From: Ectopseudomonas mendocina
GTDB taxonomy: Bacteria > Pseudomonadota > Gammaproteobacteria > Pseudomonadales > Pseudomonadaceae
Assembly: GCF_016008875.1 (NCBI RefSeq)
Contig: NZ_JADTQG010000010.1
Span: 1-64,000, forward strand
Direction: 5' to 3'
Length of the DNA: 64,000 nucleotides
Position 1 is the first letter of the stretch; each line of letters begins with the position of its first letter. Shown here piece after piece: positions 28,151 through 37,391 of the stretch. Below the pieces are notes generated by a model. That model did not search any database and had not been told where the DNA came from. It saw only the letters and a program-made list of their open reading frames with translations. A program made the position numbers and the translations under genes.

Positions 28151-29515
28151 TCAGCAAACCTTAGTCAGAGGGAGCACGATACTTAACGTGCTGGCTTGTC
28201 CATCGGCGAAACCAACACGACCACCAGCGTTTTCCACGATACGGCGAACGATGGCCAAACCAAGCCCCGTACCCTCGCCGCCCTGGCGCCCCTTGCTGAA
28301 ACGCTGGAACATTGCTTCCCGCTGATCTTGTGCGACCCCCTCACCCTGGTCGCAAACCTCAATGACGATATTCCCAGCGAGCTTGCGCCCCCGCACCCGG
28401 ACTGTCCCTGCGCCGTGCAGCAGGGCATTCTCCAGCACGTTGAGCATCACCTCGCGTAACTCATCGTGATTGCCCCAGCAAACCAGGCCATCCTCTACAT
28501 CAACGCTCAGCTCACGATCCCTGGCCTCGAACAAGGGCAGCATGCTCGCCACCGACTCACGGATCACACGTGACACGCGACTCGTCTGCTCGCCCCTCTG
28601 CTGCGTACCCGCCATTCCCTCCTGACGCGCCAATTCGAGCAGTTGCCCGACCAAACGACGCATCTGACGCATTTCACGCTCCAAGGCTGGCCAATCCGGG
28701 CGTTCGCTCTCGCGAGCCTCCTGCATGCGCAGGTCGAGCACCGTCAGTGGCGTGCGCAGTTCGTGAGCCGCATCCGCCACGAAACGACGTTCACCAGCAA
28801 AGGCCTCAGCCAGACGATCGAGTGCTCGATTGGCCGCGTCGGCTAAGGGTCGGATTTCCACGGGCAAATCGGTGAGAGGGATGCGTCGGTTCAATTCCCC
28901 GGGACCAATAGAAGCAGCCAGATCGGCAGCACGTCTGACCGGACGCAGCGTCCAGTTGAGTAACCAGAGAATCAACAGCACCGACAGCAGACCCAACGGC
29001 AGCATGATCAAGAGGCTCTGCCGTAGACGTTCGAGCAGCAGACGATCAATCGTCTCGCGTTCTTTCGCGTCGTTGCGCGTCACCATCAGCGTCGCACCAT
29101 CAGGCAGGCGCACCGGAACATTGATCACGCGCCCACCGACTGGGCTCCAGCGCCACCAGCGACTTCCTTGCTCTAACATGGCGGTACGCAAGCGGCTTGG
29201 TCGATCCAGGTTTTCCGAGAACCACAGCACTTCTCCCTGTGCCGAATAAAGGGTGTAGCCCAATGGCTCTCCGGCATAACTGAGTGGCAGGCGACTCATG
29301 TCGCTATCGACCCGAATCCCCTCCGTCACCGCATGCGCCTGAAGCTCCAGCATCGTCCTTCGCAGCTCGTCACGGGTGCCGTAGAGGTGAATAGCCAGGT
29401 TGCCGAAACCCAATGCGAATACCAGCAACAGAGCAACCAGGATGCGCAGGCGCAGGCTTCTCCGCGTCGGATTAGTTCTCTCCCCCGTCAGGTTGGCGTC
29501 AGCAATCGCTGGCAT
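28151..29515 (-). CDS. Sensor histidine kinase, iron/siderophore-type (PfeS/QseC-like)
   Basis: About 454 residues from the ATG at 29515; an ATG at 29542 would overlap the Fur box. Two transmembrane segments (about 22-42 and 165-185) flank a periplasmic sensor of about 120 residues. Then HAMP, the phosphorylated His in VADAAHELRTPLT, N-box NVLENALLHG, and ATP lid GEGTGLGLAIVRR. Its partner regulator is 2 kb away on the same strand, on the far side of the receptor gene. Confidence 0.85.
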   Translation of the reverse strand: MPAIADANLTGERTNPTRRSLRLRILVALLLVFALGFGNLAIHLYGTRDELRRTMLELQAHAVTEGIRVDSDMSRLPLSYAGEPLGYTLYSAQGEVLWFSENLDRPSRLRTAMLEQGSRWWRWSPVGGRVINVPVRLPDGATLMVTRNDAKERETIDRLLLERLRQSLLIMLPLGLLSVLLILWLLNWTLRPVRRAADLAASIGPGELNRRIPLTDLPVEIRPLADAANRALDRLAEAFAGERRFVADAAHELRTPLTVLDLRMQEARESERPDWPALEREMRQMRRLVGQLLELARQEGMAGTQQRGEQTSRVSRVIRESVASMLPLFEARDRELSVDVEDGLVCWGNHDELREVMLNVLENALLHGAGTVRVRGRKLAGNIVIEVCDQGEGVAQDQREAMFQRFSKGRQGGEGTGLGLAIVRRIVENAGGRVGFADGQASTLSIVLPLTKVC

Positions 29516-29528
29516 AGTCGCCGCCCAC

Positions 29529-29547
29529 AATAATGAGATCACTTATC
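29529..29547. promoter_or_regulatory. Fur box before the siderophore receptor
   Basis: AATAATGAGATCACTTATC matches 13 of 19 bases of the Fur consensus GATAATGATAATCATTATC, with both outer arms intact. It lies between the divergent receptor and kinase genes, so both may be repressed by iron. Confidence 0.65.
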
Positions 29548-29581
29548 ATTTGTATTATCCGTTAAGGGGAGTTCAGCAATA

Positions 29582-31576
29582 ATGTCTATGCGACATGCCA
29601 ATCGTCTACTGGGTTTTCGTCCTACGGTCCTCGCTACGGCCATTTCGCTGGCACCAGCAATCGGATACGCCGCTGAGGGTACAGAGGCACTGAACCTCAA
29701 AGACGTAGTCGTCACAGCATCTGGTTACGAGCAACAGTTGATCGAGGCCCCAGCCTCGATCACGGTCATCACCAAGGAGCAACTGGAAGGTAAGTACTAC
29801 CGCGACGTAACCGACGCACTACAGGACATTCCCGGCGTATCTATCGAAGGTGGCGCAGGCGGCAAGCTGGAGAGCACGTCGATCAATATCCGTGGCCTGG
29901 GTGAGGCCTACACGCTGTTCATGGTCGACGGCAAACCACTGGGTTCCTCAGGTGAGGCCTACTACAACGGTTTTGGCAGTGCGACTCAGTTCGGCTGGCT
30001 GCCGCCGATGTCGGCCATCGAACGTATCGAGGTGATTCGTGGCCCGATGTCTTCTTTGTACGGCTCCAGCGCCCTGGCTGGCGTGATCAATATCATTACC
30101 AAGAAGACCACCGCTTCGAGTTGGTCCGGCCAGATCAGCTATGACCACCTGCTACATGAAGATGACGCCGCCGGCACAGCGGGACAGACTCGCTACTACC
30201 TGAGCGGGCCGCTGGTCCAGGAACATCTGGCCCTGAGCCTCTATGGCTCGCGTTATAAGCGCGATGAGGACGACATCATCGGTGGTTACCCCGAGAAGAC
30301 CAGCGAGAACAATACCGCCAAACTCGATATCGTCCTGAACGACATGCATAGCTTCCAGCTGGAAGCCGGTCGTGCCAAGAGCGACAACCTCAAGACCGAG
30401 ATCAGTGGTGCGCCCGGTGAGATGAACAACGACCGGACCCATTACAGCATTACCCATGACCTGAACTGGGGCAACGGCTTCCGTACCACCACGTTCGCGA
30501 CTCAGGCTCGCGAACAGATCGAGAACGGCAGCTCGGAATCCGAGTACAGCGACGACCTGATCAACAGCAAGACCTTCATCCCGCTAGAACGCCACACCAT
30601 CACCCTGGGCGGTGAGTACAAATGGGAAACCATCGATCATGACCAGGGCCGCTTTTACGGTGCCGATATGACACTGGAGCGTTGGCAGCGCGCCCTGTTC
30701 GTTGAAGATGAGTACGCACTGACCGACGCATTCTCGGTAACAGCTGGTCTGCGTTTCGATGAGAACGAACACTACGGCGAAGAAATCATTCCTCGCCTCT
30801 ATGGCGTGTACCGCCTGAGTGACGAGTGGGTGCTGAAGGGCGGAGTCAGCGGCGGCTACAAGGCGCCTTCATTGAAGCAGGCCGACTCCAGCATTGTCGA
30901 GAACGCCGGCCGTGGCCGCTCTTATGACATGGGCAACTCAGATCTCAAGCCGGAAAGCAGTATCAACTACGAGATGGCTTTGATGTGGGATGCGGACAAC
31001 GGTATCCAGTCCGGCGTCACCGTGTTCTTCACCGAGTTCGAGGACAAGATCGGTAAAAAATTGTGGTGCACCAGCCCGGCCAACAACCCGAGTTGCACCG
31101 TCAACGGCATCGCCCCACGGCAGACCATCAATCAGTACGTGAACCAGGATCAGGCCGAACTGCGCGGCATAGAGGCATTCTTCAACGTGCCATTGAGCGC
31201 CTCAGTGGACCTGCGCACTAACTACACCTTCTCCGACAGTGAGATCACGGAGTCCGAAGCCTCGCCAGAGGACGTCGGCAAACCCTTCAACAACCTGCCC
31301 AAGCACATGTTCAACGTTGGCCTGGACTGGCGTGCCACCGATGCCCTGAACTTCTGGACAAAGGCCCGCTACAAGAGCGAGACCGTTTCGGACGAAGACC
31401 TGGAGCGACGCCCAGCCTATACCCTGGTCGATCTCGGCGGACTGTACCGGGTCAGCAAGCACATGGACGTTTATGCCGGTCTGTACAACGTCTTCGACAA
31501 GGAAATTTCCAGCGAGGAATACGGCAAGACCCTGGACGGACGTCGTTTGAACCTGGGCATCGCGCTGAGCTTCTGA
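29582..31576 (+). CDS. TonB-dependent ferric siderophore receptor, catecholate type
   Basis: A 664-residue protein. Signal peptide about 1-31 (ending IGYAA), plug domain about 45-170 with DVTDALQDIPGV, IRGLGEAYTLFMVDGKP and VIRGPMSSLYGSSALAGVINI, then a 22-strand barrel ending in Phe (LGIALSF). The TonB box is probably LKDVVVTAS. It looks like the PfeA/PirA/CirA group, which takes up enterobactin-like or catecholate-iron complexes, and it is flanked by a two-component system of the kind that senses those ligands. Confidence 0.85.
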   Translation: MSMRHANRLLGFRPTVLATAISLAPAIGYAAEGTEALNLKDVVVTASGYEQQLIEAPASITVITKEQLEGKYYRDVTDALQDIPGVSIEGGAGGKLESTSINIRGLGEAYTLFMVDGKPLGSSGEAYYNGFGSATQFGWLPPMSAIERIEVIRGPMSSLYGSSALAGVINIITKKTTASSWSGQISYDHLLHEDDAAGTAGQTRYYLSGPLVQEHLALSLYGSRYKRDEDDIIGGYPEKTSENNTAKLDIVLNDMHSFQLEAGRAKSDNLKTEISGAPGEMNNDRTHYSITHDLNWGNGFRTTTFATQAREQIENGSSESEYSDDLINSKTFIPLERHTITLGGEYKWETIDHDQGRFYGADMTLERWQRALFVEDEYALTDAFSVTAGLRFDENEHYGEEIIPRLYGVYRLSDEWVLKGGVSGGYKAPSLKQADSSIVENAGRGRSYDMGNSDLKPESSINYEMALMWDADNGIQSGVTVFFTEFEDKIGKKLWCTSPANNPSCTVNGIAPRQTINQYVNQDQAELRGIEAFFNVPLSASVDLRTNYTFSDSEITESEASPEDVGKPFNNLPKHMFNVGLDWRATDALNFWTKARYKSETVSDEDLERRPAYTLVDLGGLYRVSKHMDVYAGLYNVFDKEISSEEYGKTLDGRRLNLGIALSF

Positions 31577-31580
31577 GCAG

Positions 31581-32261
31581 TCACCCTGCGTTAAGGGTCA
31601 GGCGATAGCCCAGCCCACGCAGGGTCTCGATGCAGCTGTCTGCACCGGCATCCGCCAATTTGCGCCGCAAGCGTGAAACCAACGCCTCGATGGCATTGGG
31701 TGTGACAGCCTCGCTGAGCGCATAAAGGCGCTCCTCGAGGTGGTCCTTGATCACCACGCGCGGCGCATTACGCAATAACTCCTCGAGCAGGGCCAGTTCA
31801 CGTTTGGACAACAGCAATGGGCATGTACCCACGCAGACGTCGCGACTGTCCTGGCACAAGCTGAGATTTCCCAGTTGCAGGCGGCGCTCGCGGCGCGATC
31901 CAGGACGTCGAAGAACAGCGCGCAAGCGCGCCTGTAACTCCGCCATCTCGAACGGCTTGAGCAGGTAGTCATCGGCTCCCGCATCGAGCCCGGCAACGCG
32001 CCGTTCAAGCGCATCGTTGGCCGTGAGGATGATGCAGGGCAGATCGTCGTTGCGGGTTGCAGAACGTGCAGCCAGGAGCGACAGACCATCCATGTCGGGC
32101 AAGCCGAGGTCAAGAATCATCGCGTCATAGCGGCTCAGCTCCAGCATCGCCTGAGCCTGCCGCCCGCGCTCTGCGATATCGACGACAAAGCCGGTGCGCT
32201 GCAGGTGGCGCTGTAACAGTTCGCCCAACGCCGGATGGTCTTCAACGACAAGCAATTTCAT
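31581..32261 (-). CDS. OmpR-family response regulator (PfeR-like)
   Basis: 226 residues from the ATG at 32261; a GTG at 32270 would add three. Receiver domain with phospho-acceptor Asp in MILDLGLPD (about residue 51) and Lys in LLKPFEM; C-terminal winged-helix DNA-binding domain (PNAIEALVSRLRRKLADAG). It ends 4 bp from the receptor stop, tail to tail. It should activate the receptor gene when the kinase senses a ferric siderophore. Confidence 0.85.
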   Translation of the reverse strand: MKLLVVEDHPALGELLQRHLQRTGFVVDIAERGRQAQAMLELSRYDAMILDLGLPDMDGLSLLAARSATRNDDLPCIILTANDALERRVAGLDAGADDYLLKPFEMAELQARLRAVLRRPGSRRERRLQLGNLSLCQDSRDVCVGTCPLLLSKRELALLEELLRNAPRVVIKDHLEERLYALSEAVTPNAIEALVSRLRRKLADAGADSCIETLRGLGYRLTLNAG

Positions 32262-32332
32262 GACATGCACCGTGGGCTTGTCAGCCTTCGGTCAGCAAAG
32301 GCTGGGATAGTGAGAACACCTTAGGATTAAAT

Positions 32333-32351
32333 CATTATGATTAGCATTAAC
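32333..32351. promoter_or_regulatory. Fur box before the PepSY operon
   Basis: On the minus strand GTTAATGCTAATCATAATG matches 15 of 19 bases of the Fur consensus. It lies between the divergent response regulator and the rightward four-gene operon and could repress both. Confidence 0.7.
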
Positions 32352-32410
32352 ATCTATATACAAACGTATTTCGCTTCTCAAGGCCTCACAGTCAGTCGGC
32401 GGGCCAGCTA

Positions 32411-32713
32411 ATGGCACGCACCCATTCGTCTGAGAACGCCTTCCGCTATCGTCTGACGATTGCAGCCCGCACTCTGCTCGCAGTCTTGGGGGGCTACGGC
32501 TTTGCCGCTCTGTGCTGCGCCAGTCTGGCCCTGGCACTGCCCCTGCCAAAGCCGCAGGCGGTGCTCGCCGCCACGCAGCTGTCCTTCGCGCTTTACTGCG
32601 CCTTGGCGATATGGGCCTTCAGCGCCAGAAGTGTGCGCCGTGCCTGGAGCGTAGCGACGCTGCTGTGCGTCATTCCTGCCGCACATCTCCTGATGCGGAG
32701 CACCAGCGTATGA
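32411..32713 (+). CDS. Small inner-membrane protein, DUF3649-like
   Basis: 100 residues with three hydrophobic spans (about 18-45, 55-72, 80-94). Small proteins of this type start operons that also hold a PepSY protein and a DUF3325 protein beside ferric-siderophore receptors. The domain name is from memory. It overlaps the next gene by 4 bp. Confidence 0.65.
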   Translation: MARTHSSENAFRYRLTIAARTLLAVLGGYGFAALCCASLALALPLPKPQAVLAATQLSFALYCALAIWAFSARSVRRAWSVATLLCVIPAAHLLMRSTSV

Positions 32714-34311
32714 AGCCATTGGCCTTCCGCCAGGCGAATGCCTGGCTGCACACCTGGACCGGCCTGCTGCTTGGCTGGTTGCTCTACGCCATATTCCTCA
32801 CCGGAACGCTGAGCTTCTTTCAGGAAGAGATCAGCTACTGGATGAAACCCGAGCTGCACGCCTCTGGCCCACGAGACAGCGCCAGACTTGCATTGGCGCA
32901 GCTGGAGAAGCACGCACCTGATGCCGCGCAATGGAACGTAAGCCTGCCCGGACCACGCAATGCAGCATTGCAGATTCAGTGGTTCGAGCCAGGCGAACGC
33001 ATCAGTAAGGGCGGCGGGCAGCGCCTGACGCTGGATACGAGAAGCGGCGAACCTGTGGAGGTGCGCGAAACGCGCGGTGGCAGCTTCCTCTACCGCTTTC
33101 ACTTCGAGCTCTACGGCATGCCTCGCGAGGTGGCGCGCTGGATAGTCGGTATCGCGACCATGCTGATGCTGGTCGCCATTGTCAGCGGCGTGATCACGCA
33201 CAAAAAGATCTTCAAGGACTTCTTCACCTTCCGACCAGCCAAGGGACAACGCTCCTGGCTAGATGCTCACAACGTCACCGCGGTACTCGCCCTGCCCTTT
33301 CATTTCATGATCACCTACAGCGGCTTACTGCTGCTGATGTTCATGCTCATGCCCTGGGGCGTCGAAAGCGCGTACCAGGGTGATCGTCAGGCGTTCTTCA
33401 GCGAAGCCGGCGGTCGGGGCGGCGGTGGCCGAGGTGCGCCAGCAGATACGCCGCGACAACCAGTCAAACCGGCGCAGATGACCGATCTCGCTCCACTTCT
33501 TGCGCAAGCTCAACAGCGCTGGCCGCAGGGTATCGCCAGCCTATCGATCTCCGACCCCAACACTGAGCGAGCCGTGGTCGAACTGCGACAGCGCGGTGGC
33601 GACAGCCTGCTCGAACGCGGCAATGGCGAACGTTTGCGCTTCAACGGCGTGACCGGTGCAGCCATGAACGCCCCCAAGGCGACGACAACGCCAGCAGCCA
33701 GCGCTGTCTACAACGTATTTACCAGCTTGCACCTGATCCGCTTCGCGGGGCCACCGCTGCGCTGGCTGTTCTTCCTCAGTGGCCTGCTGGGTACGGCCAT
33801 GATCGCCACCGGGCTGGTGCTGTGGGTGGTCAAACGCCTGCCTGAGCGCAAGAAGCTGAGCGGTACCCCGTTCGGTCATCGCCTAGTCGAAATGCTCAAC
33901 GTAGGCTGCATTGCCGGCCTGCCAGTAGCTATCGCCGCCTACTTCTGGGCCAACCGCCTTTTACCAGCAGGGCTGGAGCAACGGGCCGACTGGGAGATCC
34001 GGTGCTTTTTCATCGCCTGGGTTCTGTGCCTGCTGCATCCTCTGCTGCGCTCGCACAAGCGAGCCTGGCTCGAGCAGACCAGCCTCGCCGCATTGCTGTT
34101 CGGTGGCCTGCCCTTCTTTGCTCTGCTCCAACCGAGCAGCAGCCTGATAACGACATTGAGCCAGGGCCACTGGTTACTTGCAGGCATGGATCTGGCCCTG
34201 CTGGCCAGTGCTGCCCTGCTAGCCCTGGCGACCTGGCATATCGCCCGTCACCAAGCCATGCCGAGCAAAGTGCGCCAGACGCGCAAAGTAACTCAGGAGG
34301 CCGCAGCATGA
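32710..34311 (+). CDS. PepSY-associated membrane protein, probable ferric-siderophore reductase
   Basis: 533 residues from the ATG at 32710. N-terminal WLHTWTGLLLGWLLYAIFLTG is the classic first PepSY_TM helix, with PepSY-type periplasmic loops and at least five membrane spans. A Gly-rich, low-complexity patch (GGRGGGGRGAP) lies near residue 235. Relatives FoxB and FpvG help release iron from siderophores by reduction at the inner membrane. Coupled by 4-bp overlaps to the genes on both sides. Confidence 0.8.
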   Translation: MKPLAFRQANAWLHTWTGLLLGWLLYAIFLTGTLSFFQEEISYWMKPELHASGPRDSARLALAQLEKHAPDAAQWNVSLPGPRNAALQIQWFEPGERISKGGGQRLTLDTRSGEPVEVRETRGGSFLYRFHFELYGMPREVARWIVGIATMLMLVAIVSGVITHKKIFKDFFTFRPAKGQRSWLDAHNVTAVLALPFHFMITYSGLLLLMFMLMPWGVESAYQGDRQAFFSEAGGRGGGGRGAPADTPRQPVKPAQMTDLAPLLAQAQQRWPQGIASLSISDPNTERAVVELRQRGGDSLLERGNGERLRFNGVTGAAMNAPKATTTPAASAVYNVFTSLHLIRFAGPPLRWLFFLSGLLGTAMIATGLVLWVVKRLPERKKLSGTPFGHRLVEMLNVGCIAGLPVAIAAYFWANRLLPAGLEQRADWEIRCFFIAWVLCLLHPLLRSHKRAWLEQTSLAALLFGGLPFFALLQPSSSLITTLSQGHWLLAGMDLALLASAALLALATWHIARHQAMPSKVRQTRKVTQEAAA

Positions 34312-34631
34312 GCGTGCTTTGCCTTACCTTGTGCTTCAGCGGTTTCGGCTCGCTGTGTCTTGGAGTCGACCGTCATCATGAGCAGGTATTCGGGCATAAA
34401 CCTGCTCCCCTCAGGCGCCAACTGCTGCGCCTGCTTGGCTGGCTGCTTTTGGCTAGTGCTACTGCACCCGCGATCTTCGCGCTCGGCACTTCGATAGGAC
34501 TGGCGCTGTGGGCATCGGTACTGAGCCTTGCTGCCTTTGCCCAGATAACGCTGCTCAGCTATCGACCCAGCCTAGTCCCGGCGCTGAGCATCGGCGCCCC
34601 GCCGCTCGCCCTTTTCCTACACCTCATCTGA
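34308..34631 (+). CDS. Small membrane protein, DUF3325-like
   Basis: 107 residues, three hydrophobic segments (about 1-17, 40-62, 65-85) with a His-rich cytoplasmic loop (DRHHEQVFGHK). It starts in the ATGA overlap with the PepSY gene. The function is unknown; it regularly accompanies PepSY reductases of siderophore systems. Confidence 0.65.
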   Translation: MSVLCLTLCFSGFGSLCLGVDRHHEQVFGHKPAPLRRQLLRLLGWLLLASATAPAIFALGTSIGLALWASVLSLAAFAQITLLSYRPSLVPALSIGAPPLALFLHLI

Positions 34632-34643
34632 TGGAGCCTCCCA

Positions 34644-35348
34644 ATGCGTATCATTTTACTCGCCAGCCTTTTGCTGGCCCCCCTCGCTGCCCAAGCACAC
34701 ACCTTTCTGGTCAAGCCGGAGCAAACGGACGATCAGCTATCGATAGCGGTGCTGATGACGGAGAAACTCTTCCAGGGCGAACGCCTACTCAGTAGCAGCG
34801 ATGTCAGCCTGCGCCTACTTAGCGCCGAAGGACAACAAGACATCACCTTGCACGCCGACGAAACAGCCAAAGCCCTCGTCGGCGAGACCCCGGCACCGGC
34901 CAGCAGTGCCATAGCCGTCGCACGTAGCGCCCCGCGCTATCGCGCCATTGAGAAAGGCCAACAGACCAAAGACCCGGCCAAGACGCTGCGTATAGAAGCC
35001 TTCGCCAAGGCGCTGATCAACCCGCAAGGTTCGGGAGAGGCCTACACCCTGCGCGCGGGTGATCGACTGGAACTAGCGCCGCTGGATAACTCTGCACACC
35101 TGAGCCCCGGCGATACCCTGCGTGTGGCAGTGCTGTTCGATGGCCAGCCATTGGCCAATGCCCGAGTGGCTGCCATGGCACCACAGCAGGATCGCCTGGT
35201 GGCGCATACCGACGCTGAAGGTATCGCCAACCTGCAATTGCCTGCAGCTGGGTCGTGGGTCATTCGCAGTGGACACCATATCGATGAAGCCGACGCAAGA
35301 AGCGCCCGATACGAGGCCAGTGCCAGCCTGCTGCTAACGATAGATTGA
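34644..35348 (+). CDS. Periplasmic DUF4198-like protein
   Basis: 234 residues with a clear signal peptide (cleavage near AAQAH, residue 18), which leaves His as the likely first residue (HTFLV). An N-terminal His of this kind is common in metal- or haem-pathway beta-sandwich proteins. The second half contains a carboxypeptidase-regulatory-like beta-sandwich segment (LPAAGSWVIRSGH). Last gene of the PepSY operon. Confidence 0.65.
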   Translation: MRIILLASLLLAPLAAQAHTFLVKPEQTDDQLSIAVLMTEKLFQGERLLSSSDVSLRLLSAEGQQDITLHADETAKALVGETPAPASSAIAVARSAPRYRAIEKGQQTKDPAKTLRIEAFAKALINPQGSGEAYTLRAGDRLELAPLDNSAHLSPGDTLRVAVLFDGQPLANARVAAMAPQQDRLVAHTDAEGIANLQLPAAGSWVIRSGHHIDEADARSARYEASASLLLTID

Positions 35349-35586
35349 AGAGTCGCAAAGACCTCAGAGGTGGCGCCAGAGCAAGAAGAGGACGCACCAG
35401 TTCAAGCTGATGGCGTCCGAGCGAGCTCAAGCTAAATCGCACAGGAGGATCAGGCAGCGCCAGGGCGGCTACACGCGCCGCAATGGCCTGGGTGGGTAGC
35501 AACTCAAATCACGAACAACTCGAAATATCGCGAGATAGCTTCTAAGCTTCTAGCCTTTCAAAAAAAAGTGTATATGGCACCTTCGC
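35349..35586. other. Intergenic stretch between convergent operons
   Basis: About 240 bp between the PepSY operon and fpvF. An AT-rich tail (35500-35580) precedes the fpvF stop. I see no clear gene or strong terminator. Confidence 0.5.
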
Positions 35587-36489
35587 CTAGTAAGTCTGCT
35601 GGTCTGCAAGTCCATCAATCACCCGCTCTGTTATCTCGCCGAGCGCCACTAGAGGATCTTCAGGTAATTCACCAAGAATCAGCAGTCTCGCGCCAGCGTC
35701 CCTAGCCGCATTAGCGACAGCCTCTTCCACAGGCCGATCCGTCAATACCAGACGCACATCATTGTCCCGAATTGCGGACTTGAACAACTCGAGTGACGCA
35801 CCAGCATCCGAATCGGACGTCGATGGAGGCAGCACCTCGATCACGTCGAGATTGAGGCCGCTCGTGAGGTATTCGAACCCCGGCGACAGGCTGATCACAC
35901 TGAGACTATCCAGCTCAGCCAATCGACTTTCGCTCGCTGCGCTCAAGCTCAGTAGGCGTTGCTTGATATCCGCCAGGTTGCTCGCTATCTGCTTCGCATC
36001 ATTAGGGCTCAAACGCACGAAATCGGCAGCGATCACATCAGCCATTCGGCCAAGGTTGTTGATGCTCAACCATGGCCGTTCCTCCAGTGCGTTGCTGCCC
36101 GCAGAGGTCAGCGCGATGCCTGGTAACGCACCGTCCACTGGGCGTGCCGCATCTATTTCGACGATACGGATATTGCTGCGCCTCGCCATAGGATAAAGCG
36201 GATCCTCCGGCCACAAGGATCGCACGGCAATCACCGCGTCAGCGTTGCTCGCCGCTTTATCCAGAGCACCTGCGCCGCGCCCTGTAAAGAAAGATACCTG
36301 GCGGCTGGCCGGCAGGTTGGCAGGCGTTGCACGCACGACCTGTGCCTCTGCGCCTTGCAGGAGAATGGAGCCGAGACCGTAGGTGATCGGTAGGCTGGCA
36401 AGCACACGCACAGGCTCACCAGCAGCCGTCATCGAGGCAACGAGTAAAGCACCAATAGCAGCGGTGAGATTGACGAGAACTTTGTTCAT
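35587..36489 (-). CDS. fpvF: Periplasmic metal-binding protein, FpvF-like
   Basis: 300 residues from the ATG at 36489. Signal peptide about 1-23 (SMTAAGEPV). Divergent member of the ZnuA-type cluster A-I binding proteins. In PAO1, FpvF and FpvC are paired binding proteins of the FpvCDEF system that captures pyoverdine or its iron in the periplasm. Last gene of the operon; the start overlaps the end of fpvE by 4 bp. Confidence 0.8.
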   Translation of the reverse strand: MNKVLVNLTAAIGALLVASMTAAGEPVRVLASLPITYGLGSILLQGAEAQVVRATPANLPASRQVSFFTGRGAGALDKAASNADAVIAVRSLWPEDPLYPMARRSNIRIVEIDAARPVDGALPGIALTSAGSNALEERPWLSINNLGRMADVIAADFVRLSPNDAKQIASNLADIKQRLLSLSAASESRLAELDSLSVISLSPGFEYLTSGLNLDVIEVLPPSTSDSDAGASLELFKSAIRDNDVRLVLTDRPVEEAVANAARDAGARLLILGELPEDPLVALGEITERVIDGLADQQTY

Positions 36490-37391
36490 CCCAGATTCCC
36501 TTTGAGACTTGGCAACAAGCTGCGGGCGATAGCGGCAACGGCGAAGACGATGCCAGCCATGATGATGATCGATGCACCGGACGGCACCGGCAGCTCGACG
36601 GCGATAGGCAGAAAGATACCGATCAAGGTACAGAAGGTGGCTATCAGTACCGACAGCCAGAAGAAACCTTTCAGTGACTGGCTGAGCAAGCGAGCAGCGG
36701 CGGCTGGAATCACCAGCAGCGCGCCGACCAGAATGGCTCCGATGACTTTGACCGCAGCCACCGTGACCAGCGCCACCAGCATGACGAACAGATAATCCAG
36801 GGGCTTGACCGCAACACCGCGCACACTGGCCAGTTGCGGGTTGAAACTGGCCAGCATGAAGCGGTTGTAAATAGGTATGGTTAGGGTCATCACCAGCAGC
36901 GAGACCAGGCTCAGCACCGCAAGATCCTGGGCGTTGACCGTTAGCACCGAGCCGAACAGCACGTTCTCCAGGATATGGATATTGATACGCCCGGCCAGCA
37001 CCAGCAGGAGGCTGGCGCCCACTGCCAGCGACACGGAAAGGAACACTCCGATCAGGGTGTCCGGCGATAAACCCGTGCGGTTGCGCAGGTAGTTGAGCAG
37101 CAGACCGAACAGCAGGCAGTAACCAAACAGGCTGCCATAAGGGCCTGTGTAGGGTTCGCCAAGCAGGATGCCGATTGCCACGCCGGTCAGCGCTGCGTGG
37201 CCGACCGCTTCGGAGAAGAAAGCGAAGCGCTTGACTACCACAAGGGTTCCCAGGCCACCGAGCACCGGGCCGATCAGCAAACCGGCGAACAGGGCGTTGA
37301 CGACGAAACCGTAGGCCAACGCCTCGGGCAGATAACCGGCACCGGCCCAGCCCTGAATCAGCAGGCGCAGTTGCTCGAAGAACACGCTCAT
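36486..37391 (-). CDS. fpvE: ABC transporter permease, FpvE-like
   Basis: 301 residues, about eight to nine membrane spans, of the ABC-3 (ZnuB/MntB) family. Typical segments are FFSEAVGHAALTGVAIG near residue 70 and VGALLVIPAAAARLL near residue 225. Works with FpvD to move iron released from pyoverdine into the cytoplasm. Overlaps fpvD by 4 bp. Confidence 0.85.
   Translation of the reverse strand: MSVFFEQLRLLIQGWAGAGYLPEALAYGFVVNALFAGLLIGPVLGGLGTLVVVKRFAFFSEAVGHAALTGVAIGILLGEPYTGPYGSLFGYCLLFGLLLNYLRNRTGLSPDTLIGVFLSVSLAVGASLLLVLAGRINIHILENVLFGSVLTVNAQDLAVLSLVSLLVMTLTIPIYNRFMLASFNPQLASVRGVAVKPLDYLFVMLVALVTVAAVKVIGAILVGALLVIPAAAARLLSQSLKGFFWLSVLIATFCTLIGIFLPIAVELPVPSGASIIIMAGIVFAVAAIARSLLPSLKGNLG

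Noticed and set aside
35260..35502. Small leftward open frame overlapping the end of the DUF4198-like gene
   Set aside because: No ribosome site, no recognisable domain, and it overlaps a better-supported gene.
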